NCBI GenBank assembly: GCA_021845505.1 | Contig: JAJZVU010000008.1 | Coordinates: forward strand, 1-64,000 | Direction: 5' to 3' | DNA from: Pseudomonadota bacterium | GTDB taxonomy: Bacteria; Pseudomonadota; Gammaproteobacteria; Burkholderiales; Burkholderiaceae_C | Length of the DNA: 64,000 nucleotides | The notes under the pieces: generated by a model | Told to the model about the DNA's origin: nothing | Seen by the model: only the letters and a program-made list of their open reading frames with translations | Databases searched by the model: none | Position numbers and translations under genes: made by a program | Shown: positions 6,842 to 16,409 of the stretch, in pieces | Position numbering within the stretch: the first letter of the stretch is position 1 | How the letters are laid out: the number at the start of each line of letters is the position of its first letter

Positions 6842-9760
6842 GTGAATCTGAGCACCCCCGACATCCAGGCACAGGGCACGATGCCCGCGCCCCACTCGTC
6901 CCGCGAGGCAGCCGCGGTCCAGGCCTACAGCGACTACAAGGTGATCCGCCGCAACGGCGCGGTGGTCGCCTTCGAGCCGGCCAAGATCCAGGTCGCGCTG
7001 ACCAAGGCCTTCCTGGCCGTGCAGGGCGGTTCCAGCGCCGCCTCGGCCAGCATGCGCGAGCAGGTGGAGCAGCTGACCCAGGGCGTGCTGCGCGCGCTGC
7101 TGCGCAGCCGTCCCGGCGGCGGAACCTTCCATATAGAGGACATCCAGGACCACGCCGAACTGGCATTGATGCGCGCCGGCCACCACGAGGTCGCGCGGGC
7201 CTACGTGCTGTACCGCGAGCGTCGGGCGCAGGAACGCGCGCGCGAGCGCCAGCAGCAGGCCCCGCGTCAGCAGGCGCTGCAGGTCACCGACGACGGCGTG
7301 CGCCGCCCGCTGGACCTGGATGCGCTGCAGCAACTGATCCATTCGGCCTGCGCCGGACTGGGCGAGGACGTGCGCTCCGAGCCGATCCTGGCGGAGACCC
7401 AGCGCAACCTGTACGACGGCGTGCCGATCGACGAGGTGTACAAGGCGGCGATCCTGGCGTCGCGAACCCTGATCGAAAGCGACCCCGGCTACGCCAAGGC
7501 GACCGCCCGGCTGCTGCTGCACACCATCCGCCGCGAAGTCCTGGGCGAGGAAGCCACGCAGCAGCAGATGGCCGGGCGCTACGCGGAACACTTCGTCGAA
7601 TTCGTGCGCAAGGGCATCGCGCTCGAGCTCCTCGACGAACGGCTGGCGCAGTTCGACCTCGCGCGCCTGGGGGCGGCGCTGAGGTCGGAGCGCGACCTGG
7701 AGTTCGACTACCTCGGGCTGCAGACCCTGTACGACCGCTACTTCCTGACCCACCGGGCCGACACCCGCCACAACAAGGACGGCAGGCGCATCGAGCTGCC
7801 CCAGGCCTTCTTCATGCGCGTGGCCATGGGGCTGGCGCTGGGCGAAGTCGACCGCGAGGCGCGCGCGATCGAGTTCTACGAAGTGCTGTCGAGCTTCGAC
7901 TTCATGGCCAGCACGCCCACGCTGTTCAATTCGGGAACCCGCCGCTCGCAGCTCTCGAGCTGCTACCTGACCACGGTGGCCGACGACCTCGACGGCATCT
8001 ACGAGGCGATCAAGGAAAACGCGCTGCTGTCGAAGTTCGCCGGCGGCCTGGGCAACGACTGGACCCAGGTGCGCGCGCTGGGCAGCCACATCAAGGGCAC
8101 CAACGGCCGCTCGCAGGGGGTGGTGCCGTTCCTGAAGGTGGTCAACGACACCGCGGTGGCGGTGAACCAGGGAGGCAAGCGCAAGGGGGCGGTCTGCGCC
8201 TACCTGGAGACGTGGCACCTGGACATCGAGGAATTCCTCGAATTGCGCAAGAACACCGGCGACGACCGCAGGCGCACCCACGACATGAACACCGCGAACT
8301 GGATTCCGGACCTGTTCATGAAGCGGGTCATCGAAGGCGGGAACTGGACCCTGTTCTCGCCTTCCGACGTGCCCGACCTGCACGACCGCTTCGGCCGCGA
8401 CTTCGAACAGGCCTACCTGCGCTACGAGCAGCGCGCGGCCAGCGGCGAGATCAAGCTGCACAAGCAGATCCCGGCCACCCATCTGTGGCGCAAGATGCTG
8501 ACCATGCTGTTCGAGACCGGACATCCCTGGATCACCTTCAAGGACGCCTGCAACGTGCGCAGCCCGCAACAGCACGTCGGGGTCGTGCATTCGAGCAACC
8601 TGTGCACCGAAATCACCCTGAACACCAGCGGCAGCGAGATCGCGGTGTGCAACCTGGGCTCGGTCAACCTGGTCGCCCACCTGAGCCAGGACGCGCAGGG
8701 GCAGTGGAACCTGGACCAGCACAAGCTCAAGCGCACGGTGTCGACCGCGATGCGCATGCTGGACAATGTGATCGACATCAACTACTACGCGGTCGGCAAG
8801 GCCCGCAACTCCAACCTGCGCCACCGGCCGGTCGGGCTGGGGATCATGGGCTTCCAGGACTGCCTGCACCTGGCGCGCATCCCCTATGCGTCGCAGCAGG
8901 CGGTGGACTTCGCCGACCGCTCGATGGAAGCGGTGTGCTACCACGCCTACTGGGCGTCGACCGAACTGGCGGCCGAGCGGGGTCGCTACAGCAGCTACAC
9001 CGGCTCGCTGTGGGATCGCGGCATCCTGCCGCACGACACCCTGCGCCTGCTGGCCGAGCAGCGCGGCGGCCATGTCGAGATCGACTCGGCGACCAGCCTG
9101 GACTGGGACGCGCTGCGCGCCCGGCTGCGCGAACACGGCATGCGCAACTCCAATTGCGTGGCCATCGCGCCGACCGCGACCATTTCCAACATCATCGGGG
9201 TCGATGCCTGCATCGAGCCGACGTTCCAGAACCTGTACGTCAAGTCCAACCTGTCGGGCGAGTTCACCGTGGTCAACCAGTACCTGGTGCGCGACCTGAA
9301 GGCGCGCGGGTTGTGGGACCAGGTGATGGTGGCCGATCTGAAGTACTTCGACGGCAGCGTGCAGCCCATCGACCGCATCCCCGAGGATCTGAAGGCGCTG
9401 TACGCGACGGCCTTCGAGATCGACCCCAAGTGGGTGGTCGAGGCCGCGGCCCGCCGCAGCAAGTGGATCGACCAGGCGCAGTCGCTGAACATCTACATGG
9501 CAGGCGCGTCGGGCAAGAAGCTCGACGAGATCTACAAGCTGGCGTGGCTGCGAGGTCTGAAGACCACCTACTACCTGCGCACCACCAGCGCCACCCACGC
9601 CGAGAAGTCGACCGTGCGCAGCGGCCGGCTGAACGCGGTGCCGCAGGCCGCCACGGCTGCCGCCGCCGCGCAGGCCGGCGATGCGCCACAGCCACCGAGC
9701 GCGGGCAGCGACATCAAGTTCTGCGCCATCGACGATCCGACCTGCGAGGCCTGCCAGTGA
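6842..9760 (+). CDS. nrdA: Class Ia ribonucleoside-diphosphate reductase, alpha (catalytic) subunit
   Basis: A 972-residue protein that reduces ribonucleoside diphosphates to deoxy forms using a radical delivered by NrdB. The GTG start at 6842 is chosen because AGGAG lies 7 nt upstream; an ATG at 6881 is the alternative. There are two ATP-cone regions, one at about 32-125 and a second at about 148-235 that aligns with the single E. coli cone, as in the double-cone NrdA of Pseudomonas aeruginosa. Active-site residues are visible: Cys374 (SQLSSC), the loop NLCTE with Cys588, Cys603 (VCNLGS), the tyrosine pair in TTYYLRTT, and the C-terminal redox pair Cys968/Cys971 (CEACQ). Paired with nrdB downstream. 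Confidence 0.97.
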   Translation: MNLSTPDIQAQGTMPAPHSSREAAAVQAYSDYKVIRRNGAVVAFEPAKIQVALTKAFLAVQGGSSAASASMREQVEQLTQGVLRALLRSRPGGGTFHIEDIQDHAELALMRAGHHEVARAYVLYRERRAQERARERQQQAPRQQALQVTDDGVRRPLDLDALQQLIHSACAGLGEDVRSEPILAETQRNLYDGVPIDEVYKAAILASRTLIESDPGYAKATARLLLHTIRREVLGEEATQQQMAGRYAEHFVEFVRKGIALELLDERLAQFDLARLGAALRSERDLEFDYLGLQTLYDRYFLTHRADTRHNKDGRRIELPQAFFMRVAMGLALGEVDREARAIEFYEVLSSFDFMASTPTLFNSGTRRSQLSSCYLTTVADDLDGIYEAIKENALLSKFAGGLGNDWTQVRALGSHIKGTNGRSQGVVPFLKVVNDTAVAVNQGGKRKGAVCAYLETWHLDIEEFLELRKNTGDDRRRTHDMNTANWIPDLFMKRVIEGGNWTLFSPSDVPDLHDRFGRDFEQAYLRYEQRAASGEIKLHKQIPATHLWRKMLTMLFETGHPWITFKDACNVRSPQQHVGVVHSSNLCTEITLNTSGSEIAVCNLGSVNLVAHLSQDAQGQWNLDQHKLKRTVSTAMRMLDNVIDINYYAVGKARNSNLRHRPVGLGIMGFQDCLHLARIPYASQQAVDFADRSMEAVCYHAYWASTELAAERGRYSSYTGSLWDRGILPHDTLRLLAEQRGGHVEIDSATSLDWDALRARLREHGMRNSNCVAIAPTATISNIIGVDACIEPTFQNLYVKSNLSGEFTVVNQYLVRDLKARGLWDQVMVADLKYFDGSVQPIDRIPEDLKALYATAFEIDPKWVVEAAARRSKWIDQAQSLNIYMAGASGKKLDEIYKLAWLRGLKTTYYLRTTSATHAEKSTVRSGRLNAVPQAATAAAAAQAGDAPQPPSAGSDIKFCAIDDPTCEACQ

Positions 9761-9770
9761 TCGACCCCGC

Positions 9771-9811
9771 GACGCGCGACGCGCGCTCGACCGCGCGACG
9801 CGCGTCGCGTC
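9771..9811. repeat. GC-rich inverted-repeat region between nrdA and nrdB
   Basis: Alternating CGCG/GACGCG tracts form overlapping inverted repeats directly after the nrdA stop, for example CGACGCGCG on the left and CGCGCGTCG on the right. RNA from this stretch would fold strongly. No T-run follows, so it is not a standard terminator. It may protect or attenuate nrdA mRNA ahead of the separate nrdB promoter. Confidence 0.55.
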
Positions 9812-9877
9812 GTTGGATTTTGGCATCAATCCCTTGTGTGCGATCGATCGCTTTGGATCGCCGAGCACACCACCTTG

Positions 9878-9906
9878 TTGATGCTTTGTCATGAACACCT
9901 GATAAT
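9878..9906 (+). promoter_or_regulatory. Candidate internal promoter of nrdB
   Basis: TTGATG at 9878-9883 and GATAAT at 9901-9906 are separated by exactly 17 bp. The start point would fall around 9912-9914, giving a leader of only about 11 nt before the nrdB ATG. The Shine-Dalgarno GAAGG at 9912-9916 would then sit at the very 5' end of the RNA, which is a reason for caution. Confidence 0.5.
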
Positions 9907-9923
9907 TGAACGAAGGCCAATCC

Positions 9924-11180
9924 ATGCTCCATTGGGACGACTCCACCGCAGCCTCCGGCTTGCCCCCCACCGGTCCGCTACCGGATGCGCAGGGCCCTTC
10001 CTTCGCCGACTCGTTCGCCGATTCGCTCCCTGATTCGCTCCCCGCTTCGCACCCCGCTTCGCTCCCCGGTTCCTTCGCCGCCCCGGCGACCACTTCGTCC
10101 TCCGCAGCCGATGAACAGCAGGCTGCGTACAGCCAGCGCGCGGCTTCCAGCGGCCGCGTCAGCGTCGAGGACAAGCGCATCATCAACTGCCGCGCCGACG
10201 TCAACCAGCTCGTGCCCTTCAAGTACAAGTGGGCCTGGGACAAGTACCTGGCCTCCTGCGCCAACCATTGGATGCCCCAGGAGGTCAACATGTCGCGCGA
10301 CATCGCGCTGTGGAAGGATCCGTCGGGCTTGAGCGAGGACGAGCGTCGCATCGTCAAGCGCAACCTCGGGTTCTTCGTCACCGCCGATTCGCTGGCCGCG
10401 AACAACATCGTGCTGGGGACGTATCGCCACATCACCAATCCCGAATGCCGGCAGTTCCTGCTGCGCCAGGCTTTCGAGGAAGCGATCCACACCCACGCCT
10501 ACCAGTACATCGTCGAATCGCTGGGGCTGGACGAAGGCGAGATTTTCAACGCCTACCACGAGATCCCATCGATCCGGGAAAAGGATGAATTCCTCATCCC
10601 CTTCATCGACACGCTGACCGACCCGGGCTTCCGCACCTCGGTGTTCGGCGGCAGCGAGCGCAACGACCAGGAACTGCTGCGCTCGATCATCGTGTTCGCC
10701 TGCCTGATGGAAGGCCTGTTCTTCTATGTCGGGTTCACCCAGATCCTGGCGATGGGGCGGCAGAACAAGATGACCGGTGCCGCCGAGCAGTACCAGTACA
10801 TCCTGCGCGACGAGTCGATGCATTGCAATTTCGGCATCGACCTGGTCAACCAGATCAAGCTCGAGAACCCGCAGCTGTGGACGCGGGAGTTCAAGCAGGA
10901 GCTCGACGCGCTGTTCCGGCGCGCGGTGGACCTGGAGTACGCCTATGCCGAGGACACCATGCCGCGCGGGGTGCTCGGCCTGAACGCCTCGATGTTCAAG
11001 GGCTATCTGCGCTTCATCGCCAACCGGCGCGCGCAGCAGATCGGGCTCGACCCGATGTTCCCGAACGAGGAAAACCCCTTTCCGTGGATGAGCGAAATGA
11101 TCGACCTGAAGAAGGAACGGAACTTCTTCGAGACCCGGGTCATCGAATACCAATCGGGCGGAGCCCTGTCCTGGGAATGA
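9924..11180 (+). CDS. nrdB: Class Ia ribonucleoside-diphosphate reductase, beta (radical) subunit
   Basis: A 418-residue diiron protein that generates the tyrosyl radical for NrdA. The ATG at 9924 has GAAGG 7 nt upstream and is preferred over an in-frame TTG at 9906. Metal and radical residues match the class Ia pattern: Asp155, Glu186, His189 and radical Tyr193 (EEAIHTHAY), then Glu263, Glu297 and His300 (DESMH). Having the tyrosine excludes the tyrosine-less class Ic form. The first 65 residues are an unusual low-complexity Ser/Pro/Ala/Asp tract with repeated SFADS/SLPxS units, absent from E. coli NrdB, which is about 40 residues shorter overall. Confidence 0.97.
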   Translation: MLHWDDSTAASGLPPTGPLPDAQGPSFADSFADSLPDSLPASHPASLPGSFAAPATTSSSAADEQQAAYSQRAASSGRVSVEDKRIINCRADVNQLVPFKYKWAWDKYLASCANHWMPQEVNMSRDIALWKDPSGLSEDERRIVKRNLGFFVTADSLAANNIVLGTYRHITNPECRQFLLRQAFEEAIHTHAYQYIVESLGLDEGEIFNAYHEIPSIREKDEFLIPFIDTLTDPGFRTSVFGGSERNDQELLRSIIVFACLMEGLFFYVGFTQILAMGRQNKMTGAAEQYQYILRDESMHCNFGIDLVNQIKLENPQLWTREFKQELDALFRRAVDLEYAYAEDTMPRGVLGLNASMFKGYLRFIANRRAQQIGLDPMFPNEENPFPWMSEMIDLKKERNFFETRVIEYQSGGALSWE

Positions 11181-11603
11181 AGCCCGCGTTGCCTGCCCCG
11201 ATCCGCGCCGCCCGCCCGGCCGCGCGAGGATCGGCGCGCCCTGGTTCTGCCAGTACACCTCGTTGATGACTCGCGCTCCCTCCCGCCCGCTCACGACCCG
11301 CTTGCCAGGCCGCCGGATGGCCTGCCGCCCGGGCCCCGGCGGGGCCGGCGGGGTGGAGCCGCGATTCGCCTGGACCTCGGCGCATGCGCCGGCGGTGTCC
11401 AGGGACCCAGCATTCGCCGCCGGGGCCGATGGCCCCGGCGCGGATGGCCCTGCTCGCGTCAGCGCTGATGCGAGCGGGGTCTTGCCCATCGGCGCATCTG
11501 CAAATGTCCCGTATCGGAAACCGCCGGGAGGCGGGGCCATGAGGAGCTTTGGATGTGACCGATGAGGTCGGACCTCTAAGACACGTGAACTAGGAGAATC
11601 AAC
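11181..11603. other. Gene-free region with a palindrome, upstream of the histone-like gene
   Basis: These 423 bp between nrdB and the H1-like gene show no credible coding sequence; a 100-codon open frame at 11263-11565 has no start signal or family resemblance. The one clear element is a 24-bp palindrome at 11452-11475 (arms GCTCGCGTCAGC and GCTGATGCGAGC). A Shine-Dalgarno AGGAG at 11592-11596 precedes the histone-like ATG. No convincing -35/-10 pair was found. Confidence 0.6.
11452..11475. repeat. 24-bp palindrome with no loop
   Basis: The left half GCTCGCGTCAGC is complementary to the right half GCTGATGCGAGC except for one G.T pair near each end of the central block. A full dyad without a spacer is typical of a dimeric regulator operator rather than a terminator. 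It lies 128 bp before the H1-like start codon. The cognate protein is unknown. Confidence 0.6.
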
Positions 11604-12062
11604 ATGGCAACTGCAACCAAGAAGACCGCGGCGAAGAAGGCCCCGGCCAAGAAGGCCGCTCCGGCGAAGAAGGCCGCTGCTGCGAAGAAGGCCCCGGCCA
11701 AGAAGGTCGCCGCCAAGAAGGCCCCGGCGAAGAAGGTCGTCGCCAAGAAGGCCGCGCCGGCCAAGAAGGCGGCGGCGAAGAAGGCCCCGGCCAAGAAGGC
11801 GGCGGCGGCGAAGAAGGCCCCGGCGAAGAAGGTCGTCGCCAAGAAGGCGCCGGCGAAGAAGGCCGTCGCCAAGAAGGCCGCGCCGGCCAAGAAGGCGCCG
11901 GCGAAGAAGGCCCCGGCGAAGAAGGCCCCGGCGAAGAAGGCGGCGGCCAAGAAGCCCGCGGCCAAGAAGCCTGCCCCCGCGCCGAAGGAAGCCGCGCCTG
12001 CGGCGAAGACCGCGCTGAGCCCGGCTGCCGCCTGGCCGTTCCCCACCGGGGAGCGCCCCTGA
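11604..12062 (+). CDS. Histone H1-like Lys/Ala/Pro repeat DNA-binding protein
   Basis: A 152-residue protein built almost entirely of KKAPAKKAA-type units from residue 6 to about 130, with a short C-terminal tail ([12 protein letters not shown]). It has no hydrophobic core and a very high positive charge. This is the composition of bacterial H1-like proteins such as Bordetella BpH1 and Pseudomonas AlgP, which bind and condense DNA non-specifically; that role is inferred. The gene is a string of imperfect GCC-AAG-AAG repeats and is probably length-variable between strains. The start has a good ribosome site (AGGAG), and a strong intrinsic terminator follows 58 bp after the stop. Confidence 0.88.
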   Translation: MATATKKTAAKKAPAKKAAPAKKAAAAKKAPAKKVAAKKAPAKKVVAKKAAPAKKAAAKKAPAKKAAAAKKAPAKKVVAKKAPAKKAVAKKAAPAKKAPAKKAPAKKAPAKKAAAKKPAAKKPAPAPKEAAPAAKTALSPAAAWPFPTGERP

Positions 12063-12120
12063 GGGCTGAAGCCGCCCAGCGGCGGGCCGGGCGGTGCCCG
12101 GCCCCGTCCGGGGCGAACCA

Positions 12121-12147
12121 GCCTGGGCCGGTGGCCCAGGCTTTTTT
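12121..12147 (+). terminator. Rho-independent terminator of the histone-like gene
   Basis: A perfect 9-bp stem (GCCTGGGCC 12121-12129 with GGCCCAGGC 12133-12141) has a 3-nt loop and is followed by six T residues at 12142-12147. It ends only 4 nt before the ATG of the DUF167 gene. Confidence 0.93.
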
Positions 12148-12151
12148 GTGC

Positions 12152-12526
12152 ATGGACCCCGCTTCGACCCCGAGCTGGCTGCTGGCGCAGCACGACCGCA
12201 CGGTGCTGCTGGTGGCGCTGCAACCCGGTGCCAGCCGCAGCGGGCTGTCCGGGCTGCACGACGGCGCGCTGCGGCTGCGGGTGAACGCGCCGGCCCTGCA
12301 AGGTCGCGCCAACCAGGCGATGTGCGATTGGCTGGCGCAGCAGCTGCATTGCGCGCGCGGGCGCGTGCGCGTGCTGCGGGGCGAGACCTCGCGGCGCAAG
12401 CAGGTCGAGGTACAGTTGCCGCCGCAGCAGGTGCGAGCGGTGCTCGAAGCGCTGCTCGAGCAGGCTGCAGCGCCTCCCGGGGCAGCCGGCAACGAGCTGC
12501 CCGCTTCCAGGCAGACCCCACGATGA
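12152..12526 (+). CDS. DUF167 (YggU-like) protein
   Basis: A 124-residue protein when started at the ATG at 12152. It carries the DUF167 hallmarks: LQPGASRSG near residues 24-32, then [15 protein letters not shown] and the later [18 protein letters not shown]. Family members are small alpha/beta proteins of unknown function. An in-frame GTG at 12131 lies inside the terminator hairpin and is unlikely. No Shine-Dalgarno is visible before either start. The stop overlaps the dcd ATG by 4 nt (ATGA at 12523-12526), so the two are coupled. Confidence 0.82.
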   Translation: MDPASTPSWLLAQHDRTVLLVALQPGASRSGLSGLHDGALRLRVNAPALQGRANQAMCDWLAQQLHCARGRVRVLRGETSRRKQVEVQLPPQQVRAVLEALLEQAAAPPGAAGNELPASRQTPR

Positions 12527-13092
12527 GCATCAAATCCGACCGCTGGATCCGGCGCATGGCGCAGGAGCACGGCATGATCGAGCCCTTCGAGCCCACCCAG
12601 GTGCGCCAGGCCGCAGACGGCCACCGCATTGTCAGCTACGGCACCAGCAGCTACGGCTACGACATCCGCTGCGCGGGCGAATTCAAGGTGTTCACCAACG
12701 TCCACAGCACGGTCGTCGACCCGAAGAATTTCGATCCTCGCAGCTTCGTCGACATCCAGGCCGACGTGTGCATCATCCCGCCCAACAGCTTCGCGCTGGC
12801 GCGCACCGTCGAGTACTTCCGCATCCCGCGCAACGTGCTGACCATCTGCCTGGGCAAGAGCACCTACGCGCGCTGCGGGATCATTGTCAACGTGACCCCC
12901 TTCGAGCCCGAATGGGAGGGCTACGTGACCCTGGAATTCAGCAACACCACCCCGCTGCCGGCGAAGATCTATGCCGGCGAGGGTTGCGCCCAGGTGCTGT
13001 TCTTCGAGAGCGACGAGGTGTGCGAGACCAGCTACCGCGACCGTGGCGGCAAGTACCAGGGGCAGCGCGGGGTCACGCTGCCCAAGACCTGA
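12523..13092 (+). CDS. dcd: dCTP deaminase
   Basis: A 189-residue enzyme that deaminates dCTP to dUTP, the main dUMP supply for thymidylate synthesis in many proteobacteria. Typical features are [13 protein letters not shown] at the start, [11 protein letters not shown], the [10 protein letters not shown] segment, and the catalytic region [20 protein letters not shown] containing the catalytic Glu; the C-terminus is [13 protein letters not shown]. The length equals the E. coli family. It is translationally coupled to the DUF167 gene and lies close to nrdA/nrdB, so this section groups dNTP metabolism. It is convergent with argH. Confidence 0.97.
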   Translation: MSIKSDRWIRRMAQEHGMIEPFEPTQVRQAADGHRIVSYGTSSYGYDIRCAGEFKVFTNVHSTVVDPKNFDPRSFVDIQADVCIIPPNSFALARTVEYFRIPRNVLTICLGKSTYARCGIIVNVTPFEPEWEGYVTLEFSNTTPLPAKIYAGEGCAQVLFFESDEVCETSYRDRGGKYQGQRGVTLPKT

Positions 13093-13108
13093 GCCGGGGC
13101 CGCGGCGC

Positions 13109-14506
13109 TCAGGCGCCGAGTTCGGCGCGCAGGCGACGCACCTGCTCGCGCACCTGCGCGGGAGCGGTGCCGCCGGTCAGGTCGCGCGAGGCCACCGAGC
13201 CCTCCAGCGACAGCGCCTGCGTCACGTCGTCCTGCACCGCCGGGTGGATGCGCTGCAACTGCTCCAGCGACAGCTCCCCCAGGTCGCGACCGCTGCGCGC
13301 GCATTCGCGCACCGCCAGCGCGACGGCCTCGTGGGCGTCGCGGAACGGCAGGCCCTTTTTCACCAGGTAGTCGGCCAGGTCGGTGGCGGTGGCGTGGCCG
13401 CGCAAGGCACTGCGGCGCATCGCCTGCGGGTCGACCTCGATGCCGGCCATCATGTCGGCGAACAGCACCAGGGTGTCGAGCACGGTGTCGGCGGTGTCGA
13501 ACAGCGGCTCCTTGTCTTCCTGGTTGTCCTTGTTGTAGGCCAGCGGCTGGCCCTTCATCAGCACCAGCAGCGCGCTGAGATGGCCGATGGTGCGCGCCGC
13601 CTTGCCGCGCGCAAGCTCGGGGACGTCGGGGTTCTTCTTCTGCGGCATGATGCTCGAGCCGGTGCAATAGCGGTCGGGCAGGCGCACGAAGCCCAGCGCC
13701 TGGCTCATCCACGAAACCAGTTCCTCGCTCAGCCGGGACACATGCACCATCAGCAAGCTGGCGGCGGCGCAGAACTCGATCGCGAAGTCGCGGTCGCTGA
13801 CCGCGTCCAGGGAGTTCTGGCACACCGCCTCGAAGCCGAGTTCGCGCGCCACCATCTGGCGATCCAGCGGGTAGCTGGTGCCGGCCAGCGCCGCCGCTCC
13901 CAGCGGCAGCCGGTTGATGCGCCGCCGGCAGTCGAGCAGGCGCTCGGCATCGCGGCCGAACATCTCGACATAGGCCAGCATGTGGTGCCCGAAGGTCACC
14001 GGCTGCGCGACCTGCAGGTGGGTGAACCCCGGCATGATGGTGTCGGCATGGCGCTCGGCCAGGTCGACCAGCACCAGGCGCAGCCGCCGCAGCGCGTCCT
14101 GGATGCGGTCGACGGCGTCGCGCAGCCACAGCCGGATGTCGGTCGCGACCTGGTCATTGCGGCTGCGACCGGTGTGCAGTCGCTTGCCCGCGTCGCCGAC
14201 CAGCTGGGTCAGCCGCGCCTCGATGTTCAGGTGCACGTCCTCGAGCTCGAGCTTCCACTCGAAGCGCCCCTGTTCGATCTCCTCGCGCACCTGCGCCATG
14301 CCGCGCTCGATGTCCCGCCAGTCGGCGTCGGAGACGATGCCCCGCGCCGCCAGCATGCGGGCGTGGGCGAGCGAGCCCTGGATGTCGAACAGCGCCAGAC
14401 GCTTGTCAAAACCGACCGAGGCCGTGTAGCGTTGCACCAGCGAGTCGACCGGCTCGGAAAACAGCGCCGACCAGGCCTGGCTCTTGCGGTCGAGAGAGGA
14501 AGTCAT
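13109..14506 (-). CDS. argH: Argininosuccinate lyase
   Basis: A 465-residue enzyme of the fumarase/aspartase superfamily that splits argininosuccinate into arginine and fumarate. The superfamily signature [12 protein letters not shown] is present, as are TGRSRNDQV and the upstream GFTHLQ region. The ATG at 14506 is taken because it gives [12 protein letters not shown], typical for the family; a frame extension further upstream is low-quality. The gene is divergent from the sensor kinase gene across 83 bp. No other arginine gene is adjacent, although argJ lies about 12 kb away. Confidence 0.97.
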   Translation of the reverse strand: MTSSLDRKSQAWSALFSEPVDSLVQRYTASVGFDKRLALFDIQGSLAHARMLAARGIVSDADWRDIERGMAQVREEIEQGRFEWKLELEDVHLNIEARLTQLVGDAGKRLHTGRSRNDQVATDIRLWLRDAVDRIQDALRRLRLVLVDLAERHADTIMPGFTHLQVAQPVTFGHHMLAYVEMFGRDAERLLDCRRRINRLPLGAAALAGTSYPLDRQMVARELGFEAVCQNSLDAVSDRDFAIEFCAAASLLMVHVSRLSEELVSWMSQALGFVRLPDRYCTGSSIMPQKKNPDVPELARGKAARTIGHLSALLVLMKGQPLAYNKDNQEDKEPLFDTADTVLDTLVLFADMMAGIEVDPQAMRRSALRGHATATDLADYLVKKGLPFRDAHEAVALAVRECARSGRDLGELSLEQLQRIHPAVQDDVTQALSLEGSVASRDLTGGTAPAQVREQVRRLRAELGA

Positions 14507-14589
14507 GGAATGGATGGGAGCGGCTCGGGGATGAAGCGCAAAAGGCCCGACGCGGCCCGCGCGGCGGGCCGGTCCAGCTGGAGATTGTA

Positions 14590-15603
14590 TTGATCGCTGC
14601 TCGCCACGCCCGCGCGGGCCCGCTGGCCGACCTGTGCAGTCCGGGGGCGGCACTGCGCGCGTTCGCACTGGCCAACCTGGCGGCGCTGCTGCATGCGCTG
14701 GGCATGGGCGCGGCGCCGAGCGCCTGGCTGCCGGTCCTGCTGCACGACCTGGAGGTGGCGCAGCCGGCGCTCGCGCTGTGGCTGCTCGCGGTCTGCGGCG
14801 GCGCCAGGCTGTGGCGCAGCGCCGGCGCGCAGGCGCTGGCGGCGATTCTGGCCGGCGCGCTGGCGCCCTGGCTGACCCAGGCGCTGCTCGACCGCGTGCT
14901 GGCCGCGGCCGTCCCCGCGCTGCCCGGCTGGCGCGGCGCGATGCTGGGAGCGCTGCTGGCGGCGCTGCTCGTGCAGCACCAGCGCTTGCGAGCGCAGGCG
15001 CAGGACCCGGCGCAGCTGCGGGCGCGCCTGGACGAACTGCAGGCGCGCATACGGCCCCACTTCCTGTACAACGCCCTCAACGCCGCGGCCGCGCTGGTGC
15101 ACGAGCAACCCGAACGCGCCGAACGGGTGCTCGACGACCTGGCCGGACTGTTCCGGGCCAGCGTGGGAAGCACCGGACAGTACAGCACCGTGCGCGCGGA
15201 AATCGAGCTCGCGCGCCGCTACCTGGACATCGAGGAAGTGCGCTTCGGCGCGCGCATGCGGGTGCACTGGCAGGTCGAGGCGGCGTGCCAGGACTTGCGC
15301 ATGCCCGCGCTGACCCTGCAGCCGCTGCTGGAAAACGCCGTGCGGCATGGCGTGGAATCGACCTCGCTGCCCTGCGCCATCGACGTGGCGATGCGCAGGC
15401 GCGGCTCGCACCTGGAGATCGAAGTGACCAACGACTACCAGCCGCGCGGCGACGCCGCGCGCCACAGCGGCACCGGCACCGCGCTGGCCAACATCGGCCA
15501 GCGACTGCGCCTGCTGTACGACCTCGACGCCGAAATGCGCCATGGCCCCAGCGGCGGCGGGCAACCCCGGCGCTGGCGCGTGCGGCTGCGCCTGCCGCTG
15601 TGA
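14590..15603 (+). CDS. LytS/AlgZ-type membrane sensor histidine kinase
   Basis: A 337-residue protein with four or so hydrophobic segments in the first 130 residues, a short coiled linker, and a His_kinase domain. That domain has the family motif [11 protein letters not shown] (phospho-acceptor His157) and an ATP-binding N box LLENAVRHG, with a [11 protein letters not shown] glycine box. This architecture is that of LytS/YehU/AlgZ kinases. The proposed start is a TTG at 14590, so the exact N-terminus is uncertain. The stop overlaps the GTG of the partner regulator (GTGA at 15600-15603), indicating a coupled two-component pair. The signal is unknown. Confidence 0.85.
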   Translation: MIAARHARAGPLADLCSPGAALRAFALANLAALLHALGMGAAPSAWLPVLLHDLEVAQPALALWLLAVCGGARLWRSAGAQALAAILAGALAPWLTQALLDRVLAAAVPALPGWRGAMLGALLAALLVQHQRLRAQAQDPAQLRARLDELQARIRPHFLYNALNAAAALVHEQPERAERVLDDLAGLFRASVGSTGQYSTVRAEIELARRYLDIEEVRFGARMRVHWQVEAACQDLRMPALTLQPLLENAVRHGVESTSLPCAIDVAMRRRGSHLEIEVTNDYQPRGDAARHSGTGTALANIGQRLRLLYDLDAEMRHGPSGGGQPRRWRVRLRLPL

Positions 15604-16382
15604 ACATCCTGCTGGTCGACGACGAGGCGCTGGCCCGGCAGCGGCTGCGCCGCCTGCTGGCCGCGCTGCCCGCGCAATGGCAGGGGCGCATCGACGAGGC
15701 CGCCGATGCCCAGGCGGCGCGCAGGCTGCTGGCGCAACAGCGCTTCGACCTCGTGCTGCTGGACATCCAGATGCCCGGCGACAGCGGGCTGCAGCTGGCG
15801 GCCGCGATCGCCGCCACCGGGCCCGAGGCGCCGGCGGTGGTGTTCGTCACCGCGCATGAGGAACATGCGTTGCAGGCCTTCGAGCACGGCGCCCACGACT
15901 ACCTGACCAAGCCGGTGCGGGCCGAGCGGCTGCAGCAGGCCTTGCAGCGGGTATTGCAGCGGCGCCAGCACCAGGCGGCCCAGCCCGGCGCGATGGCGCC
16001 CGAACTGGTCGTGGTCGAGCGTGGCGCGCTGGTGCGGGTTGCGCTGGACCAGGTGCTGTACTTCCGCTCGCAGGACAAATACACGGTCGTGCGCACCGCC
16101 GCTCGCAGCCACCTGACCGAACAATCGCTGGGCGAACTCGAGCGGCTGTACGCGGGCGGCCTGGTTCGCTGCCACCGCAGCGTGCTGGTGGCGACCCGGG
16201 CCATCGCCAGCCTGGAGCGCACCCCGCCGGCCGAGTGGGCGGCGCTTCCGGCCAGCGAAGCGGCCGAGCAGTCGCAGTGGAGGCTGCGCCTGCGCGAACT
16301 CGACGAATGCCTGCCGGTCAGCCGCCGCCAGCTGCCGCTGCTGCGCGCGCTGCTGCGCGGCGGCGCCCCGGCCGGCGCCTGA
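15600..16382 (+). CDS. LytTR-family response regulator (AlgR-like)
   Basis: A 260-residue regulator. The receiver domain (1-120) has the acidic pair in LLVDDEA, phospho-acceptor Asp55 in LLDIQMPG and Lys in YLTKPV. A LytTR DNA-binding domain follows (about 145-250), with YFRSQDKYTVV and RCHRSVLV. It starts with GTG at 15600, inside the kinase stop codon. AlgR relatives control alginate or twitching in pseudomonads. Here the targets are unknown; pilus genes lie 3 kb downstream but no direct link is visible. Confidence 0.88.
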   Translation: MNILLVDDEALARQRLRRLLAALPAQWQGRIDEAADAQAARRLLAQQRFDLVLLDIQMPGDSGLQLAAAIAATGPEAPAVVFVTAHEEHALQAFEHGAHDYLTKPVRAERLQQALQRVLQRRQHQAAQPGAMAPELVVVERGALVRVALDQVLYFRSQDKYTVVRTAARSHLTEQSLGELERLYAGGLVRCHRSVLVATRAIASLERTPPAEWAALPASEAAEQSQWRLRLRELDECLPVSRRQLPLLRALLRGGAPAGA

Positions 16383-16409
16383 GGGCCGCGCCGGCGCGCT
16401 CGCTGCGGC

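Noticed and set aside
11263-11565. Possible 100-residue protein upstream of the histone-like gene
   Set aside because: No ribosome binding site, composition unlike neighbours, no recognisable motif; treated as non-coding.
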